A DNA stretch of 64,000 bases from Cellulophaga baltica (GCF_900102165.1 NZ_FNBD01000001.1:334421-398420), one strand, 5' to 3'; numbered from the stretch's first letter, positions 47,481 through 56,316 are shown. A program made the numbers and translations. The notes: generated by a model not told the origin, from the sequence alone.

Positions 47481-47990
47481 TTAGTAAGGCCTTTTTAATT
47501 GTATTGTATATAAAATACCAAGAGTTACCGTATTCCATGCGGCTTCATCTAATTGTATTCCGGTATACGAAAAGTTTAATTCCGTACTAGGCCCCATTAA
47601 AAAACCTATTTGAGGTCTGTAATAAAAACCTCCGTCATTACCATCATTTAAACCTATGGCTGTACCTATATCTCCGCCGAAAGAAAAAGAATTAGACCCC
47701 CAGATGCGCAATGATGCTGCCACTGGTAAAAATTGGATACTCGGTAAGGTAATGCTAACATCCTCTGTTCCAAATTTTTCTGGAAAGCCATGTATATACC
47801 CGGTCATTACTCCTAAATCAACAGTTTCACTCATAGCCCACATATGACCGAAATCTGCCCCCAAAACGACCCCCACTTGATCATTAAAATTCTCAAGAGG
47901 TAAACCACCTTGAATTCCAAATTTTAAACCTTCTTGCCCGTAGCTTGTGCCAAAACATATAAAGGCTGCTAGTACTAGTAATTTTTTCAT
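47481..47990 (-). CDS. Small outer-membrane beta-barrel protein
   Basis: 169 residues with a clean signal peptide ending GTSYG. The mature part alternates hydrophobic and polar residues with aromatic belts (GYIHGFPEKFG, FYYRPQIGFLMG, LNFSYTGIQL) and terminates in QLKRPY. It resembles OmpW/OprF-type eight-strand barrels common in Bacteroidetes. Function is unknown. A TTGATTATTATCAG dyad lies just upstream but at a non-matching distance. Confidence 0.7.
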   Translation of the reverse strand: MKKLLVLAAFICFGTSYGQEGLKFGIQGGLPLENFNDQVGVVLGADFGHMWAMSETVDLGVMTGYIHGFPEKFGTEDVSITLPSIQFLPVAASLRIWGSNSFSFGGDIGTAIGLNDGNDGGFYYRPQIGFLMGPSTELNFSYTGIQLDEAAWNTVTLGILYTIQLKRPY

Positions 47991-48340
47991 CTTAATAAAT
48001 GTATGGTTGATTATTATCAGACAAATCTAATATTGCTATGGTGGCAACCGCCATTTATGTTGTAAAACCCTACAAATTAGTTGTAGAAGAATTAAATAGC
48101 CCCAAAAAGCTGGTAAAAATGCTTTAAATATGAATTCTCTATCTGCAAAATTGTTAACGATAAGCACCTAAACTAAAAAAAACTTACTCCACTGCGGTTT
48201 TCCGCAAGGAAATAAGTTTTAAGTCAAATACTTTTGTTCTCGAAAGAATAAACCAATAAGAAATTACCTAATAATTGATTTAGGCCTGCTTTTGAATACA
48301 TGAATCCGGGGGGAACTTTCTATATTCTTAAGTATGGCCT
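47991..48340. other. Intergenic region with a terminator
   Basis: No gene is seen. It includes a TGA-N6-TCA dyad at 48008-48019 and a strong minus-strand terminator at 48175-48222. The remaining bases show no clear pattern. Transcription from the DoxX gene likely ends at this terminator. Confidence 0.45.
48175..48222 (-). terminator. Rho-independent terminator downstream of doxX
   Basis: On the minus strand AAAACTTA pairs with TAAGTTTT around an inner TGCGG-AAAA-CCGCA hairpin, followed by eight T. It is about 120 bp past the DoxX stop. Confidence 0.75.
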
Positions 48341-48739
48341 TTATTTGTATAGTTTAGAATCTAAAGACCAGTAATTATAATTAATACCGAGCAATAGCCC
48401 AATAAATATAAGCGAGTGTATCAATTGGGAATCTATAATCCCCCAATTTTCAATCATAGTACTTCCAAAAACTAACATAATCATTAGAATTGCTCCCAAT
48501 ACCAATGCTTGCCTTGTAAACAATCCTATAATAAGTAAAATACCTACCGCAAACTCTAAGATGGGCAGCGCATACGCAAAAGGTGTGACCAAAAATTCTG
48601 GAACCATGGAGCTCTCAAAATTTTTAACCATGAAATTTTTGAACCCTTCCAATTTTGGGAGTCTTACCAAACCATGACCAAACATACTTACTCCTATTAC
48701 TATTCTAGCCAATACATAGCCTAACCTATACTCCTTCAT
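48341..48739 (-). CDS. DoxX-family membrane protein
   Basis: 132 residues, four helices: GVSMFGHGLVRLPKL has the family's glycine-histidine start, followed by YALPILEFAVGILLIIGLFTRQAL. The family includes subunits of terminal oxidases and redox-linked membrane proteins, but most members have no assigned job. Monocistronic; a terminator is about 120 bp downstream. Confidence 0.85.
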   Translation of the reverse strand: MKEYRLGYVLARIVIGVSMFGHGLVRLPKLEGFKNFMVKNFESSMVPEFLVTPFAYALPILEFAVGILLIIGLFTRQALVLGAILMIMLVFGSTMIENWGIIDSQLIHSLIFIGLLLGINYNYWSLDSKLYK

Positions 48740-49181
48740 TGCTTTTGTTATTCATTAGTTAATTATTCGTGTTGTATAAATTTAATGTATTATCCCTATA
48801 ACTTATAAAATGGCAGTTAATACAGTTAGCAAAAAAATGAAAAGAATTAAGAATTAAAACCCTCACTACAGACCTACACCATCACACCCTATAATTGACG
48901 TTTTAATCCTCTAGAACGTACAACTCATGAGTAAAACCAAAAATCTCTTACTTCTTATTGCAGCCACATCAAAGCACATAAGTACTTAATAATCAGCATT
49001 AAAAAGACAATTAAAAATGTTGCAATCGATGAAAGTAGCAAAAAATCAGTTTGCCAATCGACAATAATTGTGTATTCAACGCCTGATACTTACGTTTCGG
49101 CTACAAACGCAAAGACGCTAGCAAACCCTAGAATACCTTTGACCTTTAATGTGAGCCCAACTCGCCTAAAAACCTACTTTT
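48740..49181. other. Intergenic region ahead of the TPR histidine kinase
   Basis: No open frame or structured RNA could be supported. A possible -7 element TACCTTTG (49134-49141) is 41 bp before the kinase ATG without a convincing -33 partner. The rest is unassigned AT-rich sequence. Confidence 0.4.
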
Positions 49182-51233
49182 ATGCTAAAAATAAGACCCA
49201 TAAAAATACGGGATAGTGTTATTGTACTATGCTGTGTTATGTTTTTTAATCTATATACCGCATATAGCCAAAAAACCATAAAAGACAGTTTATATCAAAA
49301 AATAGCCTCTTTTAAATTAAAACCGAACTACCAAAAAGATACGCTTTACATCAATTCGTTGTACACCTATGGCAAAGCATATGGTTTTTACAATTTAGAC
49401 AGTTTGAATAGTTTAGCCAACGAAACTATTGAACTTAGTAAGACCATTAACTTTGCGAAAGGCGAGGCGAAAGGATATATTATCTTAGGAAATTATTATT
49501 CTGAAACAGGCAAAAAAGAACTTGCAATAGAAAATTATAGTAAAGCAAAAGCTATTGCAGAGGCAAATAGGTACATTGATGTAACCCTACTCTCAAAAAG
49601 TAGCTTAGCAACAGCTTACACCTATAATGACGAATACGCAAAAGGGCTCAAAGAATATCTTGGCGGAATTGAAATAGCCAAACAACATAATGACGAAGCC
49701 ACTTTAGCCATCTTATACATCAACATTACGGTGATTTATAGCTTACAAAACGAATATAAGCAATGTATTCATTTTTTAACCAAGGCTATGGAGTTAAATA
49801 AACGGACGGGCAATGAAAGATTAACAGCGGTAACCTTAATAAACTTAGCAGCAACGTACATTGACAATAATGAGCTAGAAAAGGCTTCTGAGAAAATTGA
49901 TGAAGGACTACCCCTTTTAGAAAAATTAGAATTACAAGATTGGCTAACCTATGCCTATGAATTAAAAGCTAACATTTTTCTTAAACAAGATAAAGCCTCT
50001 AAAGCTTTAAAGTGGTTTCAAAAAAGTGAAGTTATTCATCAAGACATTGCCCAAACTAGATATAAAATATCTTTATACAACGGCATGTCTAAAACCTACC
50101 TACAACTTAGAGATTACAAAAAAACGGAAGCTTACGCCTTAAAGGCATTGACCTTGAGTACCGATTTAAATGTACTAGATGAGCGTGATGAAATTTTAAA
50201 AACACTTTATGAATTAAAAAAAGAAACAAATCAGGCATTAGCTGCATTGGAATATTTAGAAGCATATAAAGCTATTTCTGACACCATTAACGAGAAGAAC
50301 AACCAGAAAGAATTAAAAATATTAAAATCCAATCTTGAGTTCGATCAAGAAAAAGAACGCTATATCTTAGAGAATGAGAAAGTAGCCGCAAAACAACGAT
50401 TGTATTTTTATGGAGCACTTTTAGTCATCATCGCTTTTTCTATTATTATCTATATTCTTAAAAGAAACAACAGGACTCAAAATATTTTAAATAGAAAGTT
50501 AACCATAAAAACAAAGCAACTACAAAACAAGGAAAGGCATTTGGTAAACTCCAATCATACAAAGACCAAATTGTTTGCCATAATTGCACATGATTTACGC
50601 GGCCCTATAAATTCTTTCAAATCGATGTTTGATTTGTTCACCAACAAGCAAATTAGTGATGCTGAATTTATTGAACTCGCTCCTACCATGGGAGAGAGTA
50701 TAGATAGTATTGCTTTTACCTTAAATAATTTGCTCTCCTGGGGTCAAACCCAAATGAATGACATTATTACGGAACCGGAACATACCAATATAAGCGATTT
50801 AATAAATCAAAATAATGCGCTATTATCAAAAATGGCAGAAAAAAAATCGATCTCTTTTGAAAACAAGGTAACGGAAAGTGCATTGACTTGGTCTGGCAAA
50901 AACCAAATCAGTATCGTCATCCGAAACTTAACAAGTAATGCCTTAAAGTTCACCCCTGAGCATGGGAAAATCACCTTTGGAGCTATAGATAAACTAAACC
51001 ATTGGGAGTTCTATATAAAAGATACCGGAGTAGGACTAACTAAGGAGGCTTTAGACAAGATTTTCAGCACCAAAGAGACATTTACGACCTACGGAACCAA
51101 TAATGAAAAAGGAACAGGCTTAGGCCTTGTATTGTGTAAGGAAATGATAGAAAAAAATAATGGTAGCATTTGGGCAGAAAGCACCATTAATGTAGGAACT
51201 AGTTTTTATTTTACACTACCAAAAGCAAGTTAA
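49182..51233 (+). CDS. TPR-containing membrane histidine kinase
   Basis: 683 residues. A signal-type helix is followed by about six TPR units to residue 390, all periplasmic, then one membrane helix (about 408-428). A coiled coil follows, then HisKA with the H-box AHDLRGPINSFKSMF near 469, then HATPase with NLTSNALKFTPE, DTGVGLTKE and GTGLGLVLCKEMI. TPR kinases of this type are widespread in Bacteroidetes. No response regulator is adjacent. It is the last gene before the island boundary. Confidence 0.9.
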   Translation: MLKIRPIKIRDSVIVLCCVMFFNLYTAYSQKTIKDSLYQKIASFKLKPNYQKDTLYINSLYTYGKAYGFYNLDSLNSLANETIELSKTINFAKGEAKGYIILGNYYSETGKKELAIENYSKAKAIAEANRYIDVTLLSKSSLATAYTYNDEYAKGLKEYLGGIEIAKQHNDEATLAILYINITVIYSLQNEYKQCIHFLTKAMELNKRTGNERLTAVTLINLAATYIDNNELEKASEKIDEGLPLLEKLELQDWLTYAYELKANIFLKQDKASKALKWFQKSEVIHQDIAQTRYKISLYNGMSKTYLQLRDYKKTEAYALKALTLSTDLNVLDERDEILKTLYELKKETNQALAALEYLEAYKAISDTINEKNNQKELKILKSNLEFDQEKERYILENEKVAAKQRLYFYGALLVIIAFSIIIYILKRNNRTQNILNRKLTIKTKQLQNKERHLVNSNHTKTKLFAIIAHDLRGPINSFKSMFDLFTNKQISDAEFIELAPTMGESIDSIAFTLNNLLSWGQTQMNDIITEPEHTNISDLINQNNALLSKMAEKKSISFENKVTESALTWSGKNQISIVIRNLTSNALKFTPEHGKITFGAIDKLNHWEFYIKDTGVGLTKEALDKIFSTKETFTTYGTNNEKGTGLGLVLCKEMIEKNNGSIWAESTINVGTSFYFTLPKAS

Positions 51234-51365
51234 GATGTCCTTTTGTAAAAATTGCATCATTAACCATCAGGGAAATTTAAAAGATAAACATGTTGCGGTT
51301 ACCAAATACTTAGGTCTTAAAACCCAAGAAAGACCCTTGTTTTCCTTAACTATAAAACAAAAAAA

Positions 51366-51388
51366 ATCCTCAACTATATGTTGAGGAT
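51366..51388 (-). terminator. Native tRNA terminator left at the island boundary
   Basis: ATCCTCAAC and GTTGAGGAT form a perfect 9-bp stem, with a T run on the minus strand. It lies immediately 3' of the tRNA fragment, as expected for the terminator of the original tRNA gene. Confidence 0.8.
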
Positions 51389-51392
51389 CTGT

Positions 51393-51415
51393 TGGCGGTC
51401 CGGACGGGTTTCGAA
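51393..51415 (-). mobile_element. Duplicated tRNA 3' end, island attachment site (att)
   Basis: Minus-strand TTCGAAACCCGTCCGGACC then GCCA is the last 23 bases of a tRNA: T-loop TTCGAAA, T-stem CCCGT, acceptor CCGGACC, discriminator G and encoded CCA. Bacteroidetes tRNA-Asp has the matching acceptor start GGTCCGG. Bases 5' of it do not complete a T-stem, so only a fragment is present. Integrases recombining at tRNA 3' ends leave just such a copy at the far end of the element, which places the island to the right. Confidence 0.75.
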
Positions 51416-51569
51416 CTTTGGCTAAAAATCGCCCATTTTATTGACCTTTCAAGAAGTTAATTTTCGCTACTCACCACTTTACTCACCGCCTAAAAACTTT
51501 AACATTTTTAACATTTTGATTGCTGTGTTTTGGTATGATTTGACTCAAACTTATCGGTTCCTCCTGTTT
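51416..51569. other. Island left edge
   Basis: No gene. It holds two copies of ACTCACC (around 51470-51490) in direct orientation with five bases between them, which might be integrase arm sites. No integrase frame is seen anywhere in the window, so it must lie beyond the right edge or be lost. Confidence 0.35.
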
Positions 51570-52487
51570 TTAATTTACAAATGACTCTTTTTTATTCGAA
51601 TGCAAAGGCACATATTTTTGAATGATATAAGGGGTAATCTCATCTAAAGTTTTACCTGTTATTGGATGAAGACCTGGGCTTGTAAAATATTCTGTTTCTC
51701 CATTCTTATTCTTAGTATACCATATTAAAGGTTTCTTAGTCACTGGAGCAAAAAAATCAGTCGCCATGTTTACCTCGATTTTCTTAAAATTTTTAATTTT
51801 CACTTCTTCATAAGGTACAACATCAGTTCCATATTTGGAATAAGGTTTTGTCGCACAGGATACTTCTTCATAATGGGTTTTAGCCCATGTCATACAACGA
51901 GTTTCATTACTAGCAACATGCTTTTTATTAATAATAATAAAGAATAGAATAACTCCAAAAACCATGCTTATAGTAATTGTTATTTGTCTTGTCCCCCATT
52001 TACTTTTTCCTTTATCTCCTTCATCAATTAAACCAGAAGTCTCAGGTGTTAAGTCCTCATCTCCATCTTCAACATTATATGCACCTTTTTTAATTCCAAT
52101 TTCCGAATTAGGCAATGGCTTTTCCTTTCTTAAATATTCCTGTAAAGGCCTAGGTTGAAAATCAATCAGCCAACTTATAAGTTCTAAATTTTCAATACTT
52201 GTATTCTGAGTATTCTCCTTTAAAAAGTTTACTACTGGTAGGAATTTATCTGCATCAATTTTTTGGATTCTCTGAAATTTACTTGCGCCTTCTTCAAATT
52301 GGAAGTACCTGTTCAAAATGTATCCATCATTTTGAGATTTTCTTCTATCTAATAACCATAAACACGCTTCTCTGATTTGTCTTCTAGTTGGCTTAGTAAG
52401 AAATCCTTTCATCAATCCCCCTTTTTCTCTTTTATACTTTTCAAGTATTTCCTCTTTATAAGTTTCTGATGTCTTCATTTCAACCAC
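51570..52487 (-). CDS. Hypothetical island protein with central membrane helix
   Basis: 305 residues (or 302 from MKTSETYKEE). The first about 165 are charged and helical, with RRQIREACLWLLDRRKS. A membrane helix at about 171-188 splits them from a basic, aromatic-rich C-terminal part (FFAPVTKKPLIWYTKN, TEYFTSPGLHPITGKTL). The last piece resembles phage or plasmid baseplate/portal-type repeats but I do not recognise it. Nothing indicates function. Directly upstream are three ATTGGAATT repeats. Confidence 0.5.
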   Translation of the reverse strand: MVEMKTSETYKEEILEKYKREKGGLMKGFLTKPTRRQIREACLWLLDRRKSQNDGYILNRYFQFEEGASKFQRIQKIDADKFLPVVNFLKENTQNTSIENLELISWLIDFQPRPLQEYLRKEKPLPNSEIGIKKGAYNVEDGDEDLTPETSGLIDEGDKGKSKWGTRQITITISMVFGVILFFIIINKKHVASNETRCMTWAKTHYEEVSCATKPYSKYGTDVVPYEEVKIKNFKKIEVNMATDFFAPVTKKPLIWYTKNKNGETEYFTSPGLHPITGKTLDEITPYIIQKYVPLHSNKKESFVN

Positions 52488-52499
52488 TTGATTATAATT

Positions 52500-52547
52500 A
52501 TTGGAATTGGTTAAGAATTCCTTAGAACTATTGGAATTATTGGAATT
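52500..52547. repeat. Three ATTGGAATT direct repeats
   Basis: Copies start at 52500, 52530 and 52539; the last two are in exact tandem. They lie just upstream of the minus-strand hypothetical gene and may be operators or arm-type recombinase sites. Nothing decides between these. Confidence 0.45.
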
Positions 52548-52651
52548 CTAAATAAATATAAGCATTACACTGCTATAAATTTGTCCCAAGAATGATTTAC
52601 CGCTGTGTAAAGCTAACATAGTTAATGTACAAAAATCATTCGTACGGAAAT

Positions 52652-52669
52652 CTGTAATGTGGTTGGCAA
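52652..52669. promoter_or_regulatory. Third copy of the island dyad operator (site A)
   Basis: GTACGGAAATCTGTAATG matches the operators at 55725 and 59120 in 14 consecutive core bases. However, no TAnnTTTG element sits 29.5 bp from its centre, unlike those two. It is about 170 bp ahead of the small lipoprotein gene. Confidence 0.55.
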
Positions 52670-52677
52670 TTAGCCGG

Positions 52678-52800
52678 TTGAGAAGTAGTTAAAAGCTACT
52701 GCATTACAATTTCTACTTCTCAAAAACAAAAGAGTAATCCTAAAATTTCAACGGGTTGTTGTGCCTAAAAATCTTTCGAGCGAAAGCACGGACAGCAACC
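52678..52800 (+). repeat. Structured leader of the small lipoprotein gene
   Basis: Two hairpins are visible. TTGAGAAGTAG (52678-52688) pairs perfectly with CTACTTCTCAA (52713-52723). GGTTG (52754-52758) pairs with CAACC (52796-52800) around an inner CTTTCG-AG-CGAAAG stem. Together with site A upstream, this suggests a long regulated 5' leader or a small RNA of about 150 bases. Confidence 0.45.
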
Positions 52801-52829
52801 TCTTTGTTTAATCTCAAAAATTTTAAATT

Positions 52830-53003
52830 ATGAAAAAAGTTTTTATAGCCGTCCTGGCAATCGTTTTAAATACCTTTTTATTTTCATGCACCAATGATTT
52901 TGCATCTCAGAATGATTCTCTTTATGAAACTATGGCTACTGAGGGTGATGATGGAGATGTTATAACACCTCCACCACCGCCAGAAGAAGAAGATGGAAAT
53001 TAA
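52830..53003 (+). CDS. Small acidic lipoprotein with polyproline tract
   Basis: 57 residues: lipobox LFSC ends at residue 20, then a mature tail rich in D, E and G and five prolines followed by EEEDGN. It is monocistronic, closed by a strong terminator, and preceded by operator site A and a structured leader. The mature peptide is too short for an enzyme, so it may be a ligand or target for the adjacent lipoprotein-anchored kinase. That is inference. Confidence 0.7.
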   Translation: MKKVFIAVLAIVLNTFLFSCTNDFASQNDSLYETMATEGDDGDVITPPPPPEEEDGN

Positions 53004-53022
53004 CATTAAAAATATCTAATTA

Positions 53023-53054
53023 GAGTCATACAATGCTGTATGACTCTTTTTTTT
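53023..53054 (+). terminator. Terminator of the small lipoprotein gene
   Basis: GAGTCATACA, loop ATGC, TGTATGACTC then eight T: a perfect 10-bp stem with a T tract. Confidence 0.92.
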
Positions 53055-53080
53055 AAATATATTTAGATTAAAAATATATT

Positions 53081-55024
53081 TTGAACAAACTTCTCATCAT
53101 ATTTATAATTATTTTAAGTTGTTCTTGTACAAATAATGCAAAAGACAAATCTTTTCAAGTATCAAAAGAGAAAGACAGTATTTTATTATATTATGAAAAA
53201 TCTATAAAGAAGGGTATTTCTTTAAAAGAGAAAAGGCAAGCGATAAATAAAGTATTTAAACTTGCTGATAAAAATTATAATGACACGATATTAAAAAAAA
53301 ATATTTATCAAAAAGTCTTTCTTCATTATTCTTTACAAGAATATGACAGTCTAATATACTTTAGTAATTCTATTATTAAAAAATCCAAACATCAAAATTT
53401 CGAATATAATTTAGGAAAACTGTATTATTTAAAAGCCTATTATTTCAATCATATAGAGCAAAATTCAGATAGTGCTTTTGTTAATTATAACTACTCTAAA
53501 AATCAATTTCAGCAAATTAATGATAGCAACTGGGTAGCGGAAACCATTTTAAACATGGGATTGATACAAAAGAATCAAGGAGATTTTTTTGGAAGCAAAG
53601 AAACTATAACTGAAGCTTTTCATTTTTTAAATAAAAAAAAAGATAGCTCACTAATTTCATCTGCATATAACGCATTAGCTTTAAACCATAGAAAATTACT
53701 AAATAATAAAGATGCTATAACATATTACTTAATGGCAATCGAAATTGCCAAGTATAAAAAAAATGTACTAACATATAAGAATAACCTAGGAGCCACATAT
53801 ATTGACGATAGACAATATAAAAAAGCTATAGATCTTTTTTCTAATATAATCACCGATTCATTACTTTTAAATACGCCTACAGAGTATTCTAGGGTATTAG
53901 ATAATTTGGCGTATGCGGAATGGTTATCAGGTGAAAATAAAAACAATGTAAAGCTTTTAGATGCCTTATATATTAGAGTTAAAAATAATGATACACGAGG
54001 TCAAATTGCTAGTTACACCCATTTAGGAGAGTTTTACTCCAAAAACAATCCAAGAAAAGCAATTTCCTATCTTGATTCAGTAATCCAACTATCTAAAGTT
54101 TTAAAAAATCCTCGGGCTGAAAAAGATGCTATCAAGCATATAATGACCATAGAACCGAACAATATAAAACTGAAAGATCGCTATGTTCTTTTACAAGACA
54201 GTTTATATAATCAAGAACTAAAAGTTAAAACACAATTTGCCAAATACAAATATGACGATAAGGTAACACAAGAAACTAATTTGCGTTTGGAGAAAGAGAA
54301 TACAGTGCAAAAATTGGAAGCAGTTCAACAACGAAATCAAAAAATAAGATCTTACGCTATTGGGGGAATGCTCTTATTACTATCAGGATTAGTAACCCTC
54401 TTTTTTGTGCAACGTTCAAAACGTTTAAAACAACAAAATAGAACTGCAAAATTAGAAGCTACTTATGAAACCGAAGCGGAGCTTTCCAGAAAGCTTCATG
54501 ATGATTTTGGCGGAAGGCTCAATCACGCAATGATATTAGTTCAAAATGATGCAAAAAAATCTGTATTACTTGATTCACTAGAAGGACTTTATAATCAGAG
54601 TAGAGATTTTTCGAGAGAAATTAATGAAGTAGAAACTGGAGTTAATTTTAAGAATAATCTTTTAGAAATGCTTCATTCACACACCCCTAAAAATACTAAA
54701 TTATTTATTTTAGGAAGCAAAGAAATGGAATGGTCTAAAATGAATGAACTAACCAAGACAACCTTGCACAAAGTACTTCGAGAATTAATGATAAACATGT
54801 CAAAACATAGTCAAGCCACTGTTGTTACTCTTTCATTCAAGGAAGCGTTTAACAGATTCAAAATCAATTATTCTGATAATGGTATAGGAGCTTCAGAAAT
54901 GGAAATGAATACTAAAAATGGACTTCGAAATACAGAAAAGCGTATTCGAGCGATTGGCGGAACAATTATATTTGAAACTGAAAAAGGAAAAGGCTTCAAA
55001 GTCGAAATCAAAACTCCAAATTAA
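53081..55024 (+). CDS. Lipoprotein-type TPR sensor histidine kinase (HisKA_3)
   Basis: 647 residues beginning with a TTG codon; no ATG offers a better signal. The lipobox LSCSC suggests an N-terminal lipid anchor. Periplasmic TPR units run to about 410, followed by a helix at about 424-445 and a HisKA_3 domain, H near 473 in RKLHDDFGGRLNHAM. The HATPase has LRELMINMSKHSQA, DNGIGAS and KGFKVEI. It pairs with the NarL-type regulator 13 bp downstream. Together they probably activate the dyad promoters at 55762 and 59157. Confidence 0.88.
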   Translation: MNKLLIIFIIILSCSCTNNAKDKSFQVSKEKDSILLYYEKSIKKGISLKEKRQAINKVFKLADKNYNDTILKKNIYQKVFLHYSLQEYDSLIYFSNSIIKKSKHQNFEYNLGKLYYLKAYYFNHIEQNSDSAFVNYNYSKNQFQQINDSNWVAETILNMGLIQKNQGDFFGSKETITEAFHFLNKKKDSSLISSAYNALALNHRKLLNNKDAITYYLMAIEIAKYKKNVLTYKNNLGATYIDDRQYKKAIDLFSNIITDSLLLNTPTEYSRVLDNLAYAEWLSGENKNNVKLLDALYIRVKNNDTRGQIASYTHLGEFYSKNNPRKAISYLDSVIQLSKVLKNPRAEKDAIKHIMTIEPNNIKLKDRYVLLQDSLYNQELKVKTQFAKYKYDDKVTQETNLRLEKENTVQKLEAVQQRNQKIRSYAIGGMLLLLSGLVTLFFVQRSKRLKQQNRTAKLEATYETEAELSRKLHDDFGGRLNHAMILVQNDAKKSVLLDSLEGLYNQSRDFSREINEVETGVNFKNNLLEMLHSHTPKNTKLFILGSKEMEWSKMNELTKTTLHKVLRELMINMSKHSQATVVTLSFKEAFNRFKINYSDNGIGASEMEMNTKNGLRNTEKRIRAIGGTIIFETEKGKGFKVEIKTPN

Positions 55025-55037
55025 AAAGTTTCATCTT

Positions 55038-55703
55038 ATGTTTAAAAAAATACTTATTGCAGAAGATTTTCAAGACACCAATAATGGTATAGTAAATGCC
55101 CTTTCTAACAAACTTCATATTTCTGAAATACAAGAAGAACTTTATTGTGACAAAGCATATAATAGGATTAAAGTAGCACAAACTAATAATGATCCTTTTG
55201 AACTATTAATTACAGACATTTTATTTAAAGAAAATCATGTAGATCGTAAACTCAGGTCAGGCATAGAGCTTATTAATGCTATAAAAACTATTCAGCCATC
55301 CATAAAGATAATTGTAAATTCTATGGAAGATAATCCCTCAAAAATAAAAACCCTATTTGAAAAACAAAAAATCGATGGGTATGTCTGCAAGGGGCGTCAT
55401 AGTCTAGATGAACTTGCAGAAGCCATATACCTGGTATACCAAAATAACACATATGTATCACCCATAATAAACATGGTTTCTAATAATAATGTATTTGTTC
55501 TAGATGAATTCGACCTCTCTATTTTGAAAGAACTCGCAGATGGTTTAAGTAAAAAGGAAATCGCAATTAAATTTAAAATAAATAACATTACACCCAGTAG
55601 CGAAAGTACCATAGATAAAAGAGTCAGCAAACTGTTTGATGATTTTGGAGCAAAAAATACAACCCAACTTATTGCCATACTCACCCGAGATGGACTGATT
55701 TAA
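55038..55703 (+). CDS. NarL-type response regulator
   Basis: 221 residues from the ATG at 55038; the frame opens 40 codons earlier inside the kinase gene. The receiver has acidic AEDFQD at 8-13, acceptor D in LLITDILFKE and lysine in VCKGRHS. A C-terminal LuxR-type HTH covers about 155-215 (LADGLSKKEIAIKFKINNIT, then STIDKRVSKLFDDFGAKN). It is the partner of the TPR kinase. A 28-bp perfect palindrome lies 15 bp past its stop and includes operator site B, so the regulator may control the genes next to it. Confidence 0.88.
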   Translation: MFKKILIAEDFQDTNNGIVNALSNKLHISEIQEELYCDKAYNRIKVAQTNNDPFELLITDILFKENHVDRKLRSGIELINAIKTIQPSIKIIVNSMEDNPSKIKTLFEKQKIDGYVCKGRHSLDELAEAIYLVYQNNTYVSPIINMVSNNNVFVLDEFDLSILKELADGLSKKEIAIKFKINNITPSSESTIDKRVSKLFDDFGAKNTTQLIAILTRDGLI

Positions 55704-55718
55704 ATTGAAAATATTTTC

Positions 55719-55769
55719 AATCCCTTACAGATATCTGTAAGGGATTGTGTTTTAATAGGTTTAGGTTTG
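55719..55769 (+). promoter_or_regulatory. Island promoter B with 28-bp palindromic operator
   Basis: AATCCCTTACAGAT is followed at once by its exact reverse complement (55719-55746). The core TTAC-N8-GTAA dyad has its centre 29.5 bp before a -7 element TAGGTTTG (55762-55769). The same core, element and distance occur at 59120-59164. The palindrome may also help end regulator transcription. Confidence 0.75.
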
Positions 55770-55797
55770 AGTAAGTATTAATTAAAAACTAAATATT

Positions 55798-55947
55798 ATG
55801 GCAGTTAAGCATACACCAACAGATGAAGTTCATATAGGAACAAAAGGAGGGAAAACAGGTTGTGGGTTCAATACAACAGAAAATCCAAGTCATTGGGTAA
55901 CTACATCAGAAAGTATTACATGTGCTAAAAATGGATGTAAAAATTGA
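55798..55947 (+). CDS. Small cysteine-containing soluble protein
   Basis: 49 residues (MAVKHTPTDEVHIGTKGG at the start) with three cysteines: one in TGCGFNTTE and two in ITCAKNGCKN. No signal peptide or membrane helix. It may bind metal or form disulfides. It is the first gene after promoter B and precedes a DUF2188 gene by 33 bp. I do not recognise a named family. Confidence 0.65.
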   Translation: MAVKHTPTDEVHIGTKGGKTGCGFNTTENPSHWVTTSESITCAKNGCKN

Positions 55948-55980
55948 ATCTATATTAAATAATCAACAAAATTAAATATT

Positions 55981-56223
55981 ATGGCAAATTATCATGTTTC
56001 AAAAGATAAAAACAAAGATAAATGGAGAATTCAAAAAGAGGGAGGAGAAAAAGTTAGTGGATATACTAACACACAAAAAGAAGCCGAAAAAAGGGCAAAA
56101 GAATTATCTTCTAATTCTGGCGGCGGAGAAGTTAGAATACACGGTTTAGATGGTAGAATAAGAGACTCTGACACGGTTAAACCAGGTAATGACCCTACAT
56201 CATCAAAAGACACAAAACATTAG
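55981..56223 (+). CDS. DUF2188-family small protein
   Basis: 80 residues with the family pattern KDKWRIQKEGGEKVSG, followed by TQKEAEKRAKEL and VRIHGLDGRIRDSDTV. DUF2188 proteins are small soluble proteins of unknown function often found in mobile or stress-linked regions. It lies in the promoter B unit and ends 78 bp before the start of the IS-split gene. Confidence 0.85.
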   Translation: MANYHVSKDKNKDKWRIQKEGGEKVSGYTNTQKEAEKRAKELSSNSGGGEVRIHGLDGRIRDSDTVKPGNDPTSSKDTKH

Positions 56224-56316
56224 AATAATATGTTTATCTGGGTAATAACATGACATATATTTAGAAAACAAATCATACTAGAAACCCTTAAAAATTAAAG
56301 AGTGAATAAACTACTT

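Noticed and set aside
48008..48019. TGATTATTATCA dyad upstream of the outer-membrane barrel gene
   Set aside because: It fits the Fnr-like pattern but no -7 element lies 29.5 bp from its centre in either direction outside the gene, and the gene has no link to respiration.
51416..51569. Residual integrase C-terminus next to the attachment site
   Set aside because: The only open stretch on the minus strand is short, stop-bounded and lacks tyrosine recombinase motifs.
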